A DNA stretch of 64,000 bases from Chlamydia caviae GPIC (GCF_000007605.1 NC_003361.3:1109391-1173390); one strand, 5' to 3'. Positions 10,931 through 20,866 are shown, counted from the first letter of the stretch. The notes: generated by a model from the letters alone, not told the origin. A program made the numbers and translations.

Positions 10931-12750
10931 AACAAACTTTTACCAAACGCATTTTGCTGTTCCTTTTTTTGGTAATTCCGATTCCTCTAGTTTTGAATCT
11001 GGTAGTTCTATCGTTATTTTCTTTTTCAGCAGCGAAAAATAACCTGATGGAAAATCTCCATACCCATGTGACAAACTTCAGCTTAGAATTTGAAAAAAAA
11101 CTCACCATTCACAAAATCTTTCTTAAACGTTTAGCAAATACCTTAGCACTTAAAGCCTATGCATCATCAGCGGAAGATTTCTACTCTCAAGCGTATAATG
11201 AGATGTTCGCCCTATCGGATACGGACTTCTCCCTTTGTTTAATCCCTCTTATCGATGGGAATATAAAAACAAAAAATCCCCACGATCCATTTATCCACTA
11301 TTTAAAAAGTCATCCGGAAATAAAAAAGAAACTCAGCATGTCTTCAGGGAAGGCCTGCATCATTACAATCTCTTCAGATACTTACCAAAATTATCCTAAA
11401 AATTATCTTGTGATTACCGAAGATATCGAAGTATGGAATGCACCAACAAGCGCGGGGTTACTTGTTAGCTTCTATCCTATGGACTTCTTACAAAAGGATT
11501 TATTCAAATCTTTACATCTAAAAAATGAAGCTATCTGTCTATTAAACAAATATGGGGAAGTCCTCTTCGCTTCAGATCCTAAATTCTCTTCAGAAGTCTT
11601 TTCCGTAGATATCCCTGATCTTCCTAAAATCACGGCTAGGAAACAAGCTCTTGCTGTAACAACGGCTCCTAAAATTCTTCGAGAACACAATCTTATAAGC
11701 ATAAAAATAAAAAATAAAAGCTATCTAGGGATTGTTTTAAATAAACTTCCTATTCAAGGAACCTATACCTTATCTATCATTCCTCTTTCTTGGTTTATCA
11801 ATAAGGCTATCCATCTGCCTTTGAATGTGATTTTCTTTTATTCGTTAGCCTTTCTCTTCATGGGATGGGTACTCACGAAAATAAACAAACGGTTAAATCA
11901 GCCTATCCAAGAACTTACAACATGTATGGAAGCTGCATGGCGAGGAAATCATAACATCCGTTATGAACCTCAACCTTACGGATATGAAATTAATGAATTA
12001 GGGAATATCTTCAACTGCACTCTATTGTTACTCCTCAATTCAAGAGAAAAAGCAGAAATCGAATATGCCTCTGGAGATCAATTACAGAAAGAATTAGCTA
12101 TTCTTGCTTCCCTTCAACAAACACTTCTCAGCCCTACCTTCCCCGAATTTCCTAATATCTCTTTCATTTCCAAACACCTTCAGGGAATTCAGCTATCAGG
12201 GCATTTTTATGGATGGAAAACTTCCTTCCCTGAACAGACTCTCATTGGCGTTATAGGCCTCGCCGGAGATATAGGACTCCCATCCTATCTTTATGCTCTA
12301 TCTGCACGAAGTTTATTCCTGGCTTATGCAAACCTCTCTTCTTCCTTAGAGAAAATAAGCTCAGATACTTTTGATGCCTTCGGGAAAACTACAGAAGGTG
12401 ATGAAGCTACCGTCTCCATGACTTTTATCCGCTACGATTCCATAGATTCCACATTATCTATTTTATCCGTAGGGGAAACCCCTCCCATAGCCTTTTTAAA
12501 AAGACAGGAAACCTTTTCCCGTCTTGCTTCACCCACTAAGCACAAGATAGAACCCGGTGATATTCTAGTATGTATCACAGGAAATTATGAACTTACTGAA
12601 TATCTCATGCGTTTACCTATTGAAGAACTCATTAAAGATCCCCTAGCACCTTTAAATTCAGAAAATTTCATAGAGACTCTTACAGAAATGCTGAATAAAG
12701 AAACGCAGTCACAGATAGATGGAACGTTAAGTTTCCTGTCTTTCAGTTGA
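10927..12750 (+). CDS. RsbU paralogue with a degenerate phosphatase domain (CT589-like)
   Basis: 607 residues with the same architecture as RsbU: helix (about 8-32), periplasmic part, helix (about 297-318), HAMP-like segment and a PP2C-like fold (about 395-600). The metal ligands are gone: where RsbU has GGDFFD this has SGHFYG (H426), DASGKG becomes LAGDIG, and SDGITEA becomes TGNYELTE. It should therefore not be a metal-dependent phosphatase. Translationally coupled to rsbU, it may act as a sensing or regulatory partner, for example in a heterodimer; that is inference. Its 3' end overlaps the convergent small membrane gene by 24 bases. Confidence 0.85.
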   Translation: MKQTFTKRILLFLFLVIPIPLVLNLVVLSLFSFSAAKNNLMENLHTHVTNFSLEFEKKLTIHKIFLKRLANTLALKAYASSAEDFYSQAYNEMFALSDTDFSLCLIPLIDGNIKTKNPHDPFIHYLKSHPEIKKKLSMSSGKACIITISSDTYQNYPKNYLVITEDIEVWNAPTSAGLLVSFYPMDFLQKDLFKSLHLKNEAICLLNKYGEVLFASDPKFSSEVFSVDIPDLPKITARKQALAVTTAPKILREHNLISIKIKNKSYLGIVLNKLPIQGTYTLSIIPLSWFINKAIHLPLNVIFFYSLAFLFMGWVLTKINKRLNQPIQELTTCMEAAWRGNHNIRYEPQPYGYEINELGNIFNCTLLLLLNSREKAEIEYASGDQLQKELAILASLQQTLLSPTFPEFPNISFISKHLQGIQLSGHFYGWKTSFPEQTLIGVIGLAGDIGLPSYLYALSARSLFLAYANLSSSLEKISSDTFDAFGKTTEGDEATVSMTFIRYDSIDSTLSILSVGETPPIAFLKRQETFSRLASPTKHKIEPGDILVCITGNYELTEYLMRLPIEELIKDPLAPLNSENFIETLTEMLNKETQSQIDGTLSFLSFS

Positions 12751-13047
12751 GTTGAGATTGTCAATAGTTATAGATTCACTACTAGGTTCTTGAAATAATT
12801 TAGGCGTCTTTCCCAACCATAACAATATCGCTGAAACTAAAAGAGCAACAACACCAAGAATAGTAATACCAGAGACAATAGTTACAAATGCTGGTGAGGT
12901 TACCGTTAGGCCAATGATAACTAAAGCTATGCCAGCAATAACAAGAGCTATGAAGCTTTTATTGATTTTTGATAATTTCGACTGATGGTTTTGCACAAAC
13001 TGTTTAACTGAAGGGCAGTAAGATGTTAATTGTTCCTGTATATTCAT
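12727..13047 (-). CDS. Small bilobed membrane protein, candidate inclusion membrane (Inc) protein
   Basis: 106 residues. After a 30-residue polar N-terminus come two closely spaced long hydrophobic stretches (about 32-50 and 57-78) split by a short loop with TSPAF, then a polar, acidic tail. This bilobed hydrophobic pattern is the hallmark of chlamydial Inc proteins, which are secreted by type III secretion into the inclusion membrane. It has no recognisable enzymatic motif. I do not recall a gene here in C. trachomatis, so it may be lineage-specific. It is alone on this strand between two + strand genes. Bacterial inner membrane location is the main alternative. Confidence 0.65.
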   Translation of the reverse strand: MNIQEQLTSYCPSVKQFVQNHQSKLSKINKSFIALVIAGIALVIIGLTVTSPAFVTIVSGITILGVVALLVSAILLWLGKTPKLFQEPSSESITIDNLNSTERQET

Positions 13048-13327
13048 ACTTAATACTCATTTGTTTAAAATTAAGACGGAACATGTTATCCATTAAAGAC
13101 TTTTATTACAAAATAAGAAAACCCTTCTAGAAATAGCTCTCGAATGATTTTTCTATTTTCTTATTATTTCCCTTTATTTTCTCCATCTTGCTCATTCTAT
13201 GAATGCTAATCATCTTCTCTTCCTAAAATAGCTTTTCTTGAGTTTCCCCTGGGGAATCGTTTGCTGACAGAAACCAGGAATTCATGATAAGAAGTAGGAA
13301 AAGCCCAAAGTTTTCTCTGTATTCTCT

Positions 13328-16219
13328 ATGTCACGACTGGATTTTTTTGTTTTTGATGCCCTAGTTCTTAAGCAAAAGCATAATGAGTTAGAAGAGATCT
13401 TTTGCTCAGAAAATGACGATCTATTTCGTGCTTATCAGACGACTTCCCTACAATCTCCCCTCGCAGCGAAAAATCTCACCATAGCAAGAAACGCAGCTCG
13501 TTATATCCTCGCAGAAAATGGCGAAATCGATACAACTAAAGTCGTAAAAGCTATAGAGCATCTAACAAAATGTCTCTATCCCCTAGGGCCTCATAGACAT
13601 AATGAAGCTAAGCCTAGAGAACATCTCCTGAAAATGCTTCAAACTATCAAACAAGAACCTGAGATTAAAGAAAGGATAAAAAAGTTTTTTGTTCCCTCTT
13701 ATAAGAGTATCCAAGATCTCATTCGTAATACTATAGCCTTATCCCCAGAGATTACCTTAACGCCTATTCACGCACGCCAGGCAGCGCTTACAGCGCTATT
13801 TTGCTACCTACGTCAAGATGTGGGATCTTGTTTTGCAACAGCCTTCGCCATTATTATCCATCAAGAATATCCCAAGTTATTCATAAAAGATATTGGTGAT
13901 CTACTGACTTCGGGAAAACTTACAAGAATCATCGGCACAAGAGAAATCTGCGTCCCTATAAACCTATCGGGATGCATCGGAGAATTATTTAAGCCGTTAA
14001 GAATATTAGACTTATATCCTGACCCTATTGCCAAACTTTCAGCATCTCCAGGTCTACAACGAGCATTCGCAGCTGCAGGTATCGTGGATACTTTAGACGA
14101 TCCTCAAGTTCGTGTTCAGCAGATTCTGGCTCATGAATATCTTCTAAATAAACTGCAGCACGTCGATAATATCCTAACAGCGAATGAAGTAATCCAAAGT
14201 ACGTTACTACATCATTATCAAATTACAGCGGATTCTGTCTGCTCTATCTTATTTCAAGAGGGCTTCTACAACAAGGAGCAGGTCTTTTTCTCCATTGAAC
14301 ATTCTCATAAGCTCTCCCAAACTCAAAGGGTCTATAGCTATCTCACAGCATACGAGCAGGCTAAATCTGCTTTTATTAGTGACACACAAAATCCCCTACT
14401 AAAATCCTGGGAATATACATTAGCGACTCTTGCGGATGCTAATGATTCCTCAACGTTAAATCATATTCGCGTAGCCCTAGGATGGCGCCATGATGAGCCT
14501 GATAGCCTAGCACATATTATCCAAACGTTTGTAGAAGAAGCCGTTGATAATGCTCGTGAGCTTATACAACAATGCGAGCAGACATATAATGAAGCGCGTG
14601 CTCAGCTTGAATATATAGAAAGCCGCATGAGAAATCCGCTAAATGAACAAGATAATAAAATCTTGCTCATGGATCACTTACGTTTTCGCCAAGAGCTCAA
14701 TAAAGCTCTCTACGATTGGGATACTGCTCAAGAAAAGGCAAAAAAACTCTTCGCTCTTCCTAATTTCTTACTCTCCTTTTACACGAAGATCATTCCACAA
14801 TATTTCCGCAGTTCCTATGATGCTTTCATTCAAGAATTCTCCCATCTTTATGCGGATTCTCCTGCAGGATTTCGTATACTCTTTACTCATGGAAGAAGCC
14901 ACCCAAATACCTGGTCTTCCATCTATTCAATTAACGAATTTATCAGCTTTTTATCTGAATTCTTTTCCTCAACCGAAGGAGAACTCCTCGGAAAACACGG
15001 TGTTTTAGGATTAGAAAAAGAAACTTCTGCTCTCATCCACCGTATTATTTCTTCTCTTCATAAGAACTCTTTCCAAGAAGCTGCGATAACACGTATCCTT
15101 AAAGGATATAACCTTCCTGTTCCCGAACCTGTTCTTAACAATTTAGACAAGATTTCCCACACTCCCTGGGTATATGTTTCCGGAGGAACAGTAGAACATT
15201 TATTGAAAGACTACTTCGAAAATTCCGAAGAGGTCTCATCTATGGAAAAACATCCTGAAACTGCCCATGAACTAGCAGCTTTTTTCTCAGACGCTTTAAA
15301 AGATCAGCCATCAGCAGTAAAAAGCTATTTAGAAGATGGCTCTCATTCGCTACTAGCTTCATCTCCCACACATGTTTTTTCTGTCACTGCAGGAGCTCCT
15401 TTATTTCGTGAAGCTTGGAATAACGACTGGTATAGCTATACCTGGTTACGTGATGTTTGGGTAAAAAACCACCAGGATTTCCTAGCAGATACTGTGCTAA
15501 ATCAACAAGGGATCTATACATTTATAGAAAGATTCTGCTCAAAATACAGCTTAGAAAATCTTACTTATGACTTTCACGATTTCTGCTCTGATCATTCTTT
15601 AACGCTTCCGGAACTCTATGAAAAAGCCTCGAGATTTTTACAAGAAGCTCTACCAAGCTCAAAAAGCATCTTCCCCTTATACCAAAGACGCTTAGCACAT
15701 CAGATTGTCCAAGATATTCCCTATACCTCGGACCAACAGCTCCCTGAGGTTTTAGACAATGTCAGTTCTTATTTAGGAATTTCCTCTAGAATTACCTATG
15801 AAAAGTTCAGCAAACTCATAGAACAATTCATCCCGAATTTCTCCTTATTATCCTCGGAAGAGATTCGTCATCTTTTTAAAGGATTGCTGATGGAAAGCTA
15901 TCAGCAATTGTATTTTGAAGAAGATCTCTTCTTCAGATTAGCAACAGCTATGCGCCATCATAACCTTGCTTATCCAGCTCCTCTACTCTTTGGAGATAGC
16001 AATTGGGCTTACAGCTATTTCGGATTCATTCTTCATCCAGGAACTCAAGAAATTGATCTCTGGCAGTTTAATTATGCTGGATTACAAGGCTATCCGTTAG
16101 AAAATACTGACAAACTACTTTCCGTCTCAAGACCTTGGACTCTCTACGCAAATCCTATAGACTATGGCATGCCGCCGCCTCCAGGATACCGCAGCCGCAT
16201 GCCTAAGGGATTTTTTTAA
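13328..16219 (+). CDS. Large conserved chlamydial protein, papain-like cysteine protease candidate (CT590-like)
   Basis: 963 residues, no signal peptide or membrane helix, largely helical with a charged coiled region (about 400-460). Near residue 160-170 is RQDVGSCFATAFA, which resembles the papain active-site block (Gln, then GSC followed by aromatic-Ala). Near the C-terminus (about 880-910) are RHHNLAYPAP and FGDSNWAY, giving a His and, 14 residues later, an Asn followed by Trp, the order and rough spacing of a papain triad. The function is not known to me; a type III secreted effector or cytosolic protease is inferred. Its stop overlaps the convergent sdhB by 4 bases. Confidence 0.75.
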   Translation: MSRLDFFVFDALVLKQKHNELEEIFCSENDDLFRAYQTTSLQSPLAAKNLTIARNAARYILAENGEIDTTKVVKAIEHLTKCLYPLGPHRHNEAKPREHLLKMLQTIKQEPEIKERIKKFFVPSYKSIQDLIRNTIALSPEITLTPIHARQAALTALFCYLRQDVGSCFATAFAIIIHQEYPKLFIKDIGDLLTSGKLTRIIGTREICVPINLSGCIGELFKPLRILDLYPDPIAKLSASPGLQRAFAAAGIVDTLDDPQVRVQQILAHEYLLNKLQHVDNILTANEVIQSTLLHHYQITADSVCSILFQEGFYNKEQVFFSIEHSHKLSQTQRVYSYLTAYEQAKSAFISDTQNPLLKSWEYTLATLADANDSSTLNHIRVALGWRHDEPDSLAHIIQTFVEEAVDNARELIQQCEQTYNEARAQLEYIESRMRNPLNEQDNKILLMDHLRFRQELNKALYDWDTAQEKAKKLFALPNFLLSFYTKIIPQYFRSSYDAFIQEFSHLYADSPAGFRILFTHGRSHPNTWSSIYSINEFISFLSEFFSSTEGELLGKHGVLGLEKETSALIHRIISSLHKNSFQEAAITRILKGYNLPVPEPVLNNLDKISHTPWVYVSGGTVEHLLKDYFENSEEVSSMEKHPETAHELAAFFSDALKDQPSAVKSYLEDGSHSLLASSPTHVFSVTAGAPLFREAWNNDWYSYTWLRDVWVKNHQDFLADTVLNQQGIYTFIERFCSKYSLENLTYDFHDFCSDHSLTLPELYEKASRFLQEALPSSKSIFPLYQRRLAHQIVQDIPYTSDQQLPEVLDNVSSYLGISSRITYEKFSKLIEQFIPNFSLLSSEEIRHLFKGLLMESYQQLYFEEDLFFRLATAMRHHNLAYPAPLLFGDSNWAYSYFGFILHPGTQEIDLWQFNYAGLQGYPLENTDKLLSVSRPWTLYANPIDYGMPPPPGYRSRMPKGFF

Positions 16220-17007
16220 TCCGTATCGCTATCTTTTTTCTTTCTTTGGAAAATCGCTCGGAATAAGGATTTTAAAGAATATTTAGAAATATCTCTTCCC
16301 ATTGCAGAAATACTTTCTGTTAATGGGAGTTTTTTAGGGCACACGCGCACACAGTTATGCGCTTGCCCACAACCTTCTATACCTTTCTTGCCCATAAGCG
16401 CACGCAAACGTTTTTTAGACTGCTTATCTCCAGGATAGGTATTAAACAAACGCGCCTGAGCAATAGCTGCCGGCCCAATAAAATCGTTATGCTCATTAAT
16501 TTGAGGACAAGCCTCCGTACAGCACCCGCATGTCATGCACATAGATAAGGCATACATCAGCTCTTGCTGTTCTTGCGATACTTTCACGCCACTATTTTCT
16601 CCATCAGCATCCGCAGCTACCCATCCTTGAATATTTTGTAAGTTATCAAACATGACGGAACGATCTACAATAAGATCACGAATTAATGGGAATTTCGTTA
16701 GCGGAGCTAAAACAATCTCTCGAGATCCTGTTTCTTTTATATACTCTTCAATAAGCGCTGTGCATGCCTGACGAGGCGTACCATTGACCAATAATGAGCA
16801 AGAACCGCAAACCTCTTCTAAACACCCCTGTTCCCATACAACAGGATCTACAGTTTCCCCTAAAGTATTTACAGGACGTTTTTCGATTTCCATAAGAGCG
16901 CTAATTACATTCTCTCCTGGATGCAACGCTAATTCAAAACTTTCCCAATATTGTTTTCCTGGGGTCCCCCGATAGATTTTCAATATAAAAGTTTCAGGAA
17001 TATCCAT
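16216..17007 (-). CDS. sdhB: Succinate dehydrogenase iron-sulfur subunit
   Basis: Carries electrons from the flavoprotein to the membrane anchor in succinate:quinone oxidoreductase. 263 residues. The [2Fe-2S] ligands are C62, C67, C70 and C82 (CLEEVCGSCS); the second cluster region has CMTCGCCTEACPQ (about 156-168) and the third CGQAHNCVRVCPK (about 212-224). The C-terminus is lysine-rich. Last gene of sdhC-sdhA-sdhB, 14 bases after sdhA. The operon feeds electrons into the quinone pool of the truncated chlamydial TCA cycle. Confidence 0.95.
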   Translation of the reverse strand: MDIPETFILKIYRGTPGKQYWESFELALHPGENVISALMEIEKRPVNTLGETVDPVVWEQGCLEEVCGSCSLLVNGTPRQACTALIEEYIKETGSREIVLAPLTKFPLIRDLIVDRSVMFDNLQNIQGWVAADADGENSGVKVSQEQQELMYALSMCMTCGCCTEACPQINEHNDFIGPAAIAQARLFNTYPGDKQSKKRLRALMGKKGIEGCGQAHNCVRVCPKKLPLTESISAMGRDISKYSLKSLFRAIFQRKKKDSDTD

Positions 17008-17021
17008 AATCCTCTCTTTAT

Positions 17022-18905
17022 TTATATGGGCAAACGCACGGTTTCAGGAACGTTGGCAAGCTCGATTTTCCCTGTCGAAGATTTTGTATAATCTCGTAAT
17101 GTAGGTTGCACGTGACGTGTATCTACAGGCTTATAAGTAATCTCAGGTTCTTCAGGAGAATACGACGCTAATGTTGTCTTTAGCCAATGAACATCATCAC
17201 GTTTAGGGAATTCTTCTTTATAATGCGAACCGCGGAATTCATCACGCAATAGTGCTCCCTTTGTAATCGCTAATGCCAATTCTATCATAGGGCCCATCTG
17301 TCGTACAAAATGGAAAGTCTTATTGGCAAACTGTGAGGAATCATGCACAGAAACTCTCTGAAGCCTCTCTCTAAACTCTTTTAGCTGTTCTAAAGTATCT
17401 CTTAGATCTTTGTTATTTCGTTTCACAGTAACGTTTTTAACCATAACCTTAGCGATATCTTCATGTAAGACGAAGATATTCTCTCCGCCTCTTCTTGAAA
17501 GTAAAAGAGCATTCATCTCTTTCTCTTGTTGAAGAGCGTCGGAAAAATCTGTCGAGGTTGTTGGACAAGAGCCAAAAGCAGTAATGTAACGAGCAGCTTC
17601 TTCTCCAGCGACAAGTCCTGCATACAAACAAGATAGCAGCGAATTTGCTCCTAAACGATTCGCTCCGTGATATTGGAAGTCCGATTCCCCACAGTTGAAA
17701 CATCCTGGGATATTTGTCATCTGACGATAACGACTATCGCGATCGGGATCATCTGCAGCGGGCCAATCTACCCAAGCACCTCCCATGGAATAATGCACAG
17801 CCGGGAAAATTCTCATAGGAACTTTATCAGGATCTTCACCTGTAAACTTCCTATAAATATCTAAAACAACTTCTAGCTTATGTCGTGTAGAAGCTGGCAA
17901 ATGAGTGACATCTAAAAAGACTTCCATACGACCATCTATTCCTAACCCTGCTTCACATACCTGTAAGATAGCGCGAGCGCCTACATCACGGCTGACTAAG
18001 TTCCCATAAGCAGGATACATTTCTTCTAGGAAATACCAAGGTTTTCCCGTTTCTCCACAAGGGCGTCGTGAACCATCAGGGAAAATAATTGTCTTTGATG
18101 CATCTCCAGGAACCCAAACGCGTCCACCTTCACCACGAACGGACTCGGATATTAACCGCAGCTTATCAATGCCAGGAATGGCTGTAGGGTGAATTTGTAT
18201 AAACTCTGGATTTGCATATGTCATTCCCTGTAAGAATAACCGACCGTTTGCAGCTCCCGTACAAAATGTCGAGTTTGTAGACATTTTGAAAATGACTCCA
18301 GGACCTCCTGTAGCAACAATAACAGCGTCTCCTTTAAGAACTTCTAGGCGATTATTGAATAAATTCATCAATACAACCCCGCAGGTTCTTCCCGCGCTGT
18401 TCGTAATCAATCTTACAAATTCATGATTCTCAAATTTGTTAACTCTTCCCTGGCTTTCACGACGGCGCACTTGCTCATCTAGGGTATACATAAGCTGCTG
18501 CCCAGTAGAAGCCCCACAAAATACTGTGCGGTGGTATAGCGTCCCTCCAAATCTACGCACGTCTAATTCTCCATTAGGAGTACGGTTAAAAGGGCATCCA
18601 AAATTATCTAACATACGGATAATCCTAGGCGCTGCTAAACACATTTCTAAAACAGGAGGCTGATCTGCTAGGAAATCCCCGCCTTTTATCGTATCGTAAG
18701 CATGTATATAGGGAGAATCTGCTTCTTCTTGTTTAAGATTAAGAGCAGCATTTATCCCTCCCTGAGCACATACAGAATGAGATCTTTTCACTTTTGTCAG
18801 TGATATGAGGTCAACAACGATACCATGATCTGCCAATTTCATGGCTGCCGACAACCCTGCTAAACCACCACCGACAACTATAACCCTACAACTCTGTGCT
18901 TCCAT
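17022..18905 (-). CDS. sdhA: Succinate dehydrogenase flavoprotein subunit
   Basis: Oxidises succinate to fumarate with covalent FAD. 627 residues. The dinucleotide-binding motif VVGGGLAGLSAAMKLAD is at about 10-26; the FAD-attachment histidine is in RSHSVCAQGGINAALN (about 42-57). The capping domain has HPTAIPG (about 241), and the catalytic-base region YSMGG lies near 372. It starts 4 bases after sdhC and precedes sdhB. It belongs to the B-type (Bacillus/Wolinella) succinate dehydrogenase group, judged from the single large membrane subunit encoded next to it. Confidence 0.96.
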   Translation of the reverse strand: MEAQSCRVIVVGGGLAGLSAAMKLADHGIVVDLISLTKVKRSHSVCAQGGINAALNLKQEEADSPYIHAYDTIKGGDFLADQPPVLEMCLAAPRIIRMLDNFGCPFNRTPNGELDVRRFGGTLYHRTVFCGASTGQQLMYTLDEQVRRRESQGRVNKFENHEFVRLITNSAGRTCGVVLMNLFNNRLEVLKGDAVIVATGGPGVIFKMSTNSTFCTGAANGRLFLQGMTYANPEFIQIHPTAIPGIDKLRLISESVRGEGGRVWVPGDASKTIIFPDGSRRPCGETGKPWYFLEEMYPAYGNLVSRDVGARAILQVCEAGLGIDGRMEVFLDVTHLPASTRHKLEVVLDIYRKFTGEDPDKVPMRIFPAVHYSMGGAWVDWPAADDPDRDSRYRQMTNIPGCFNCGESDFQYHGANRLGANSLLSCLYAGLVAGEEAARYITAFGSCPTTSTDFSDALQQEKEMNALLLSRRGGENIFVLHEDIAKVMVKNVTVKRNNKDLRDTLEQLKEFRERLQRVSVHDSSQFANKTFHFVRQMGPMIELALAITKGALLRDEFRGSHYKEEFPKRDDVHWLKTTLASYSPEEPEITYKPVDTRHVQPTLRDYTKSSTGKIELANVPETVRLPI

Positions 18906-18909
18906 AATC

Positions 18910-19803
18910 TTATGCCACGCTATACAAATTCCAAATCACACTAATGCCCATGGTAGAAACGATAACCATGGCAAAATAACACAAACTACGTAAAAGAGCC
19001 TGAGACCGAAAAGATATAACAACTCCCCATCGAGAACAAAATGTCCATAATCCATTAAACCCATGAAATGCAGCAGCAATCACAAGCAGAGTATAGAAAA
19101 TAGCAATCCATAAGGATCCTAAAGAATCACGAACAATATAGAGAAAAGCTGCCCCAACATTAGGTGTAAGAACATACGCCTTATTTTCTGACAATTTAGA
19201 AACAGCACTACCCTCAAGATCCTCCCTATCCAGACGGATAGTTCCCCCTTGAGGAGCTGAGAAATTTATAGTGAAGAATCCCTTAGTACCACGCACTATC
19301 GCTGGGTAACGGGAGGAATTGATATCCACAACATAGTATGTCTGCCCATGCAACTCTACGTGAAGAGGATAACGAAGAAAACGAAACTGAACAACGTGAA
19401 AGATAAGCCCGAAAAGTAAAATCCATGCTGTTCTTCTCTGCCAGGTATAGGCAATATTTCTTGCATAAACTAATGCAGGCTTACTGCCGTCAGAAGCCCC
19501 AGAATTACTTTTCCCTTGGAAAAGATAGACAATGCCTATGATAGCATGACAGATAAAAGGCAGGGCTAAAAAGGTGATTTCTATAATCTTAAGACCAGGA
19601 ATCTGATGAAATTTGCTCACTAACTGAACAAATCCCTTCCCCTCATTAAAATAAGAAGAGGCGAGCATATTAATAAACATATGCTCACAAAGAAACAACG
19701 TAAATGCAACTCCCGCTAAAGAATGAACACAACGTAAAACAAAGCTAGTGTAGTACTTCCATGGCTTCTGAGCTGTCCCAGAACAGGTTCCCCTTTCTTT
19801 CAT
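18910..19803 (-). CDS. sdhC: Succinate dehydrogenase cytochrome b subunit (B-type)
   Basis: Single membrane anchor that binds haem and quinone. 297 residues with about five hydrophobic helices (near 20-45, 72-96, 122-146, 225-255, 270-292) and candidate haem histidines in HSLAG, CEHMFIN, CHAIIG and HVVQ. Between the third and fourth helices is an extramembrane, beta-rich insert of about 75 residues (about 147-220). First gene of the sdh operon; 95 bases separate it from tatD upstream. Confidence 0.9.
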   Translation of the reverse strand: MKERGTCSGTAQKPWKYYTSFVLRCVHSLAGVAFTLFLCEHMFINMLASSYFNEGKGFVQLVSKFHQIPGLKIIEITFLALPFICHAIIGIVYLFQGKSNSGASDGSKPALVYARNIAYTWQRRTAWILLFGLIFHVVQFRFLRYPLHVELHGQTYYVVDINSSRYPAIVRGTKGFFTINFSAPQGGTIRLDREDLEGSAVSKLSENKAYVLTPNVGAAFLYIVRDSLGSLWIAIFYTLLVIAAAFHGFNGLWTFCSRWGVVISFRSQALLRSLCYFAMVIVSTMGISVIWNLYSVA

Positions 19804-19898
19804 CGTAAGCCTTTATTTCACAATCTCTTTTTCTGGCAACCATAAAAGTTTAAATAAAATTATGTGAAGCTATTTTTACTAACAAATTGGAGTGAAGG

Positions 19899-20699
19899 CT
19901 ACCCTTTTTTACGTCCCTCTAAGAAACGTAAAACATTACTTCGCGCTATACCTGCAAGCTCTTGGGAATCAATACCATGAATAGCTGCAATAGCTTGTAT
20001 CGTATGGGTTATGTACGCAGGCTCATTTTTTTTACCCCGATAAGGCGTAGGGGCAAGAAAAGGAGCGTCTGTTTCTATTAACAAGTGATCCAGAGGGATT
20101 TGAGAAACTACTGAACGCAAATCCTGAGCATTTTTAAATGTAACAATCCCACTAATAGAGAGATACCATCCACGAGAAATCAGCTCCTGCGCCTCTTCTA
20201 AAGATCCTGTAAAACAATGCAGCATGCCAGGACAAGAGCGTTCGTCATGATGATAATACTGATCTAGCATATGGAAAAAATCATCGAAAGCACCACGACA
20301 ATGCACAACAAGAGGAAGCTCACATTCTAAAGCCAAGGACAAATACTTCTTTAGCACCTTTTTTTGACGTTCTTTAGCAGCATCGTCTTCCCCAAAACAA
20401 TAATCTAAACCTACCTCACCAACAGCAGCTAATTTTCCTGCTTGAGCAAAACCTTGGAAATATTGGAAATGCTCATCTATATCTGTATGAGCATCTTGAG
20501 GAGGCGTCCCAGCAACATGACAAAAACGCAATTCTGGAAAACGTTCAGCATAATCAAAAGATTTATTCAGCTCATCAATGGTTGTTGTGACATTAACAAG
20601 GAGGGAAATTCCGGAGTCTTTTGCACGACAAATCACCTCGTCTCCATCTTCCATAAAAGCTTCGTCTGAAAGATGTACGTGTGCATCTACTAAATCCAT
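19899..20699 (-). CDS. tatD: TatD-family metal-dependent DNase
   Basis: Amidohydrolase-fold nuclease, 266 residues from the start chosen here. Metal ligands are visible in VDAHVHL (residues 4-10), VGEVGLDY (about 99), VVHCRG (about 133), LHCFTGS (about 160) and ETDAPFLAP (about 208). The frame is open 15 codons further, but ATG at 20699 has a strong AAGGAG site (20707-20712) and begins exactly at the conserved first strand, so the upstream ATG at 20744 is rejected. TatD proteins process DNA or RNA ends; they are not secretion components despite the name. Confidence 0.93.
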   Translation of the reverse strand: MDLVDAHVHLSDEAFMEDGDEVICRAKDSGISLLVNVTTTIDELNKSFDYAERFPELRFCHVAGTPPQDAHTDIDEHFQYFQGFAQAGKLAAVGEVGLDYCFGEDDAAKERQKKVLKKYLSLALECELPLVVHCRGAFDDFFHMLDQYYHHDERSCPGMLHCFTGSLEEAQELISRGWYLSISGIVTFKNAQDLRSVVSQIPLDHLLIETDAPFLAPTPYRGKKNEPAYITHTIQAIAAIHGIDSQELAGIARSNVLRFLEGRKKG

Positions 20700-20807
20700 A
20701 ACCCTTCTCCTTAAAAATCTTGATGCGAGGAAAGGGATGATCATACATCTCCTAGTAAAATATCTTCAAAAGAATCAATCTTTTAAGAGGCATTTCTTAA
20801 ATTAAAG

Positions 20808-20840
20808 ACAAAAAAAGGGTGTATTTATTCAAATACACCC
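20808..20840 (-). terminator. Rho-independent terminator of dsbD
   Basis: A perfect 10-bp stem GGGTGTATTT (20817-20826) and AAATACACCC (20831-20840) with a 4-base loop; read on the minus strand it is followed by a run of seven or more T (complement of 20808-20816). It lies 27 bases downstream of the dsbD stop and separates dsbD from tatD. Confidence 0.93.
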
Positions 20841-20866
20841 AACAAAATCCTATCTAAAATTATAGA

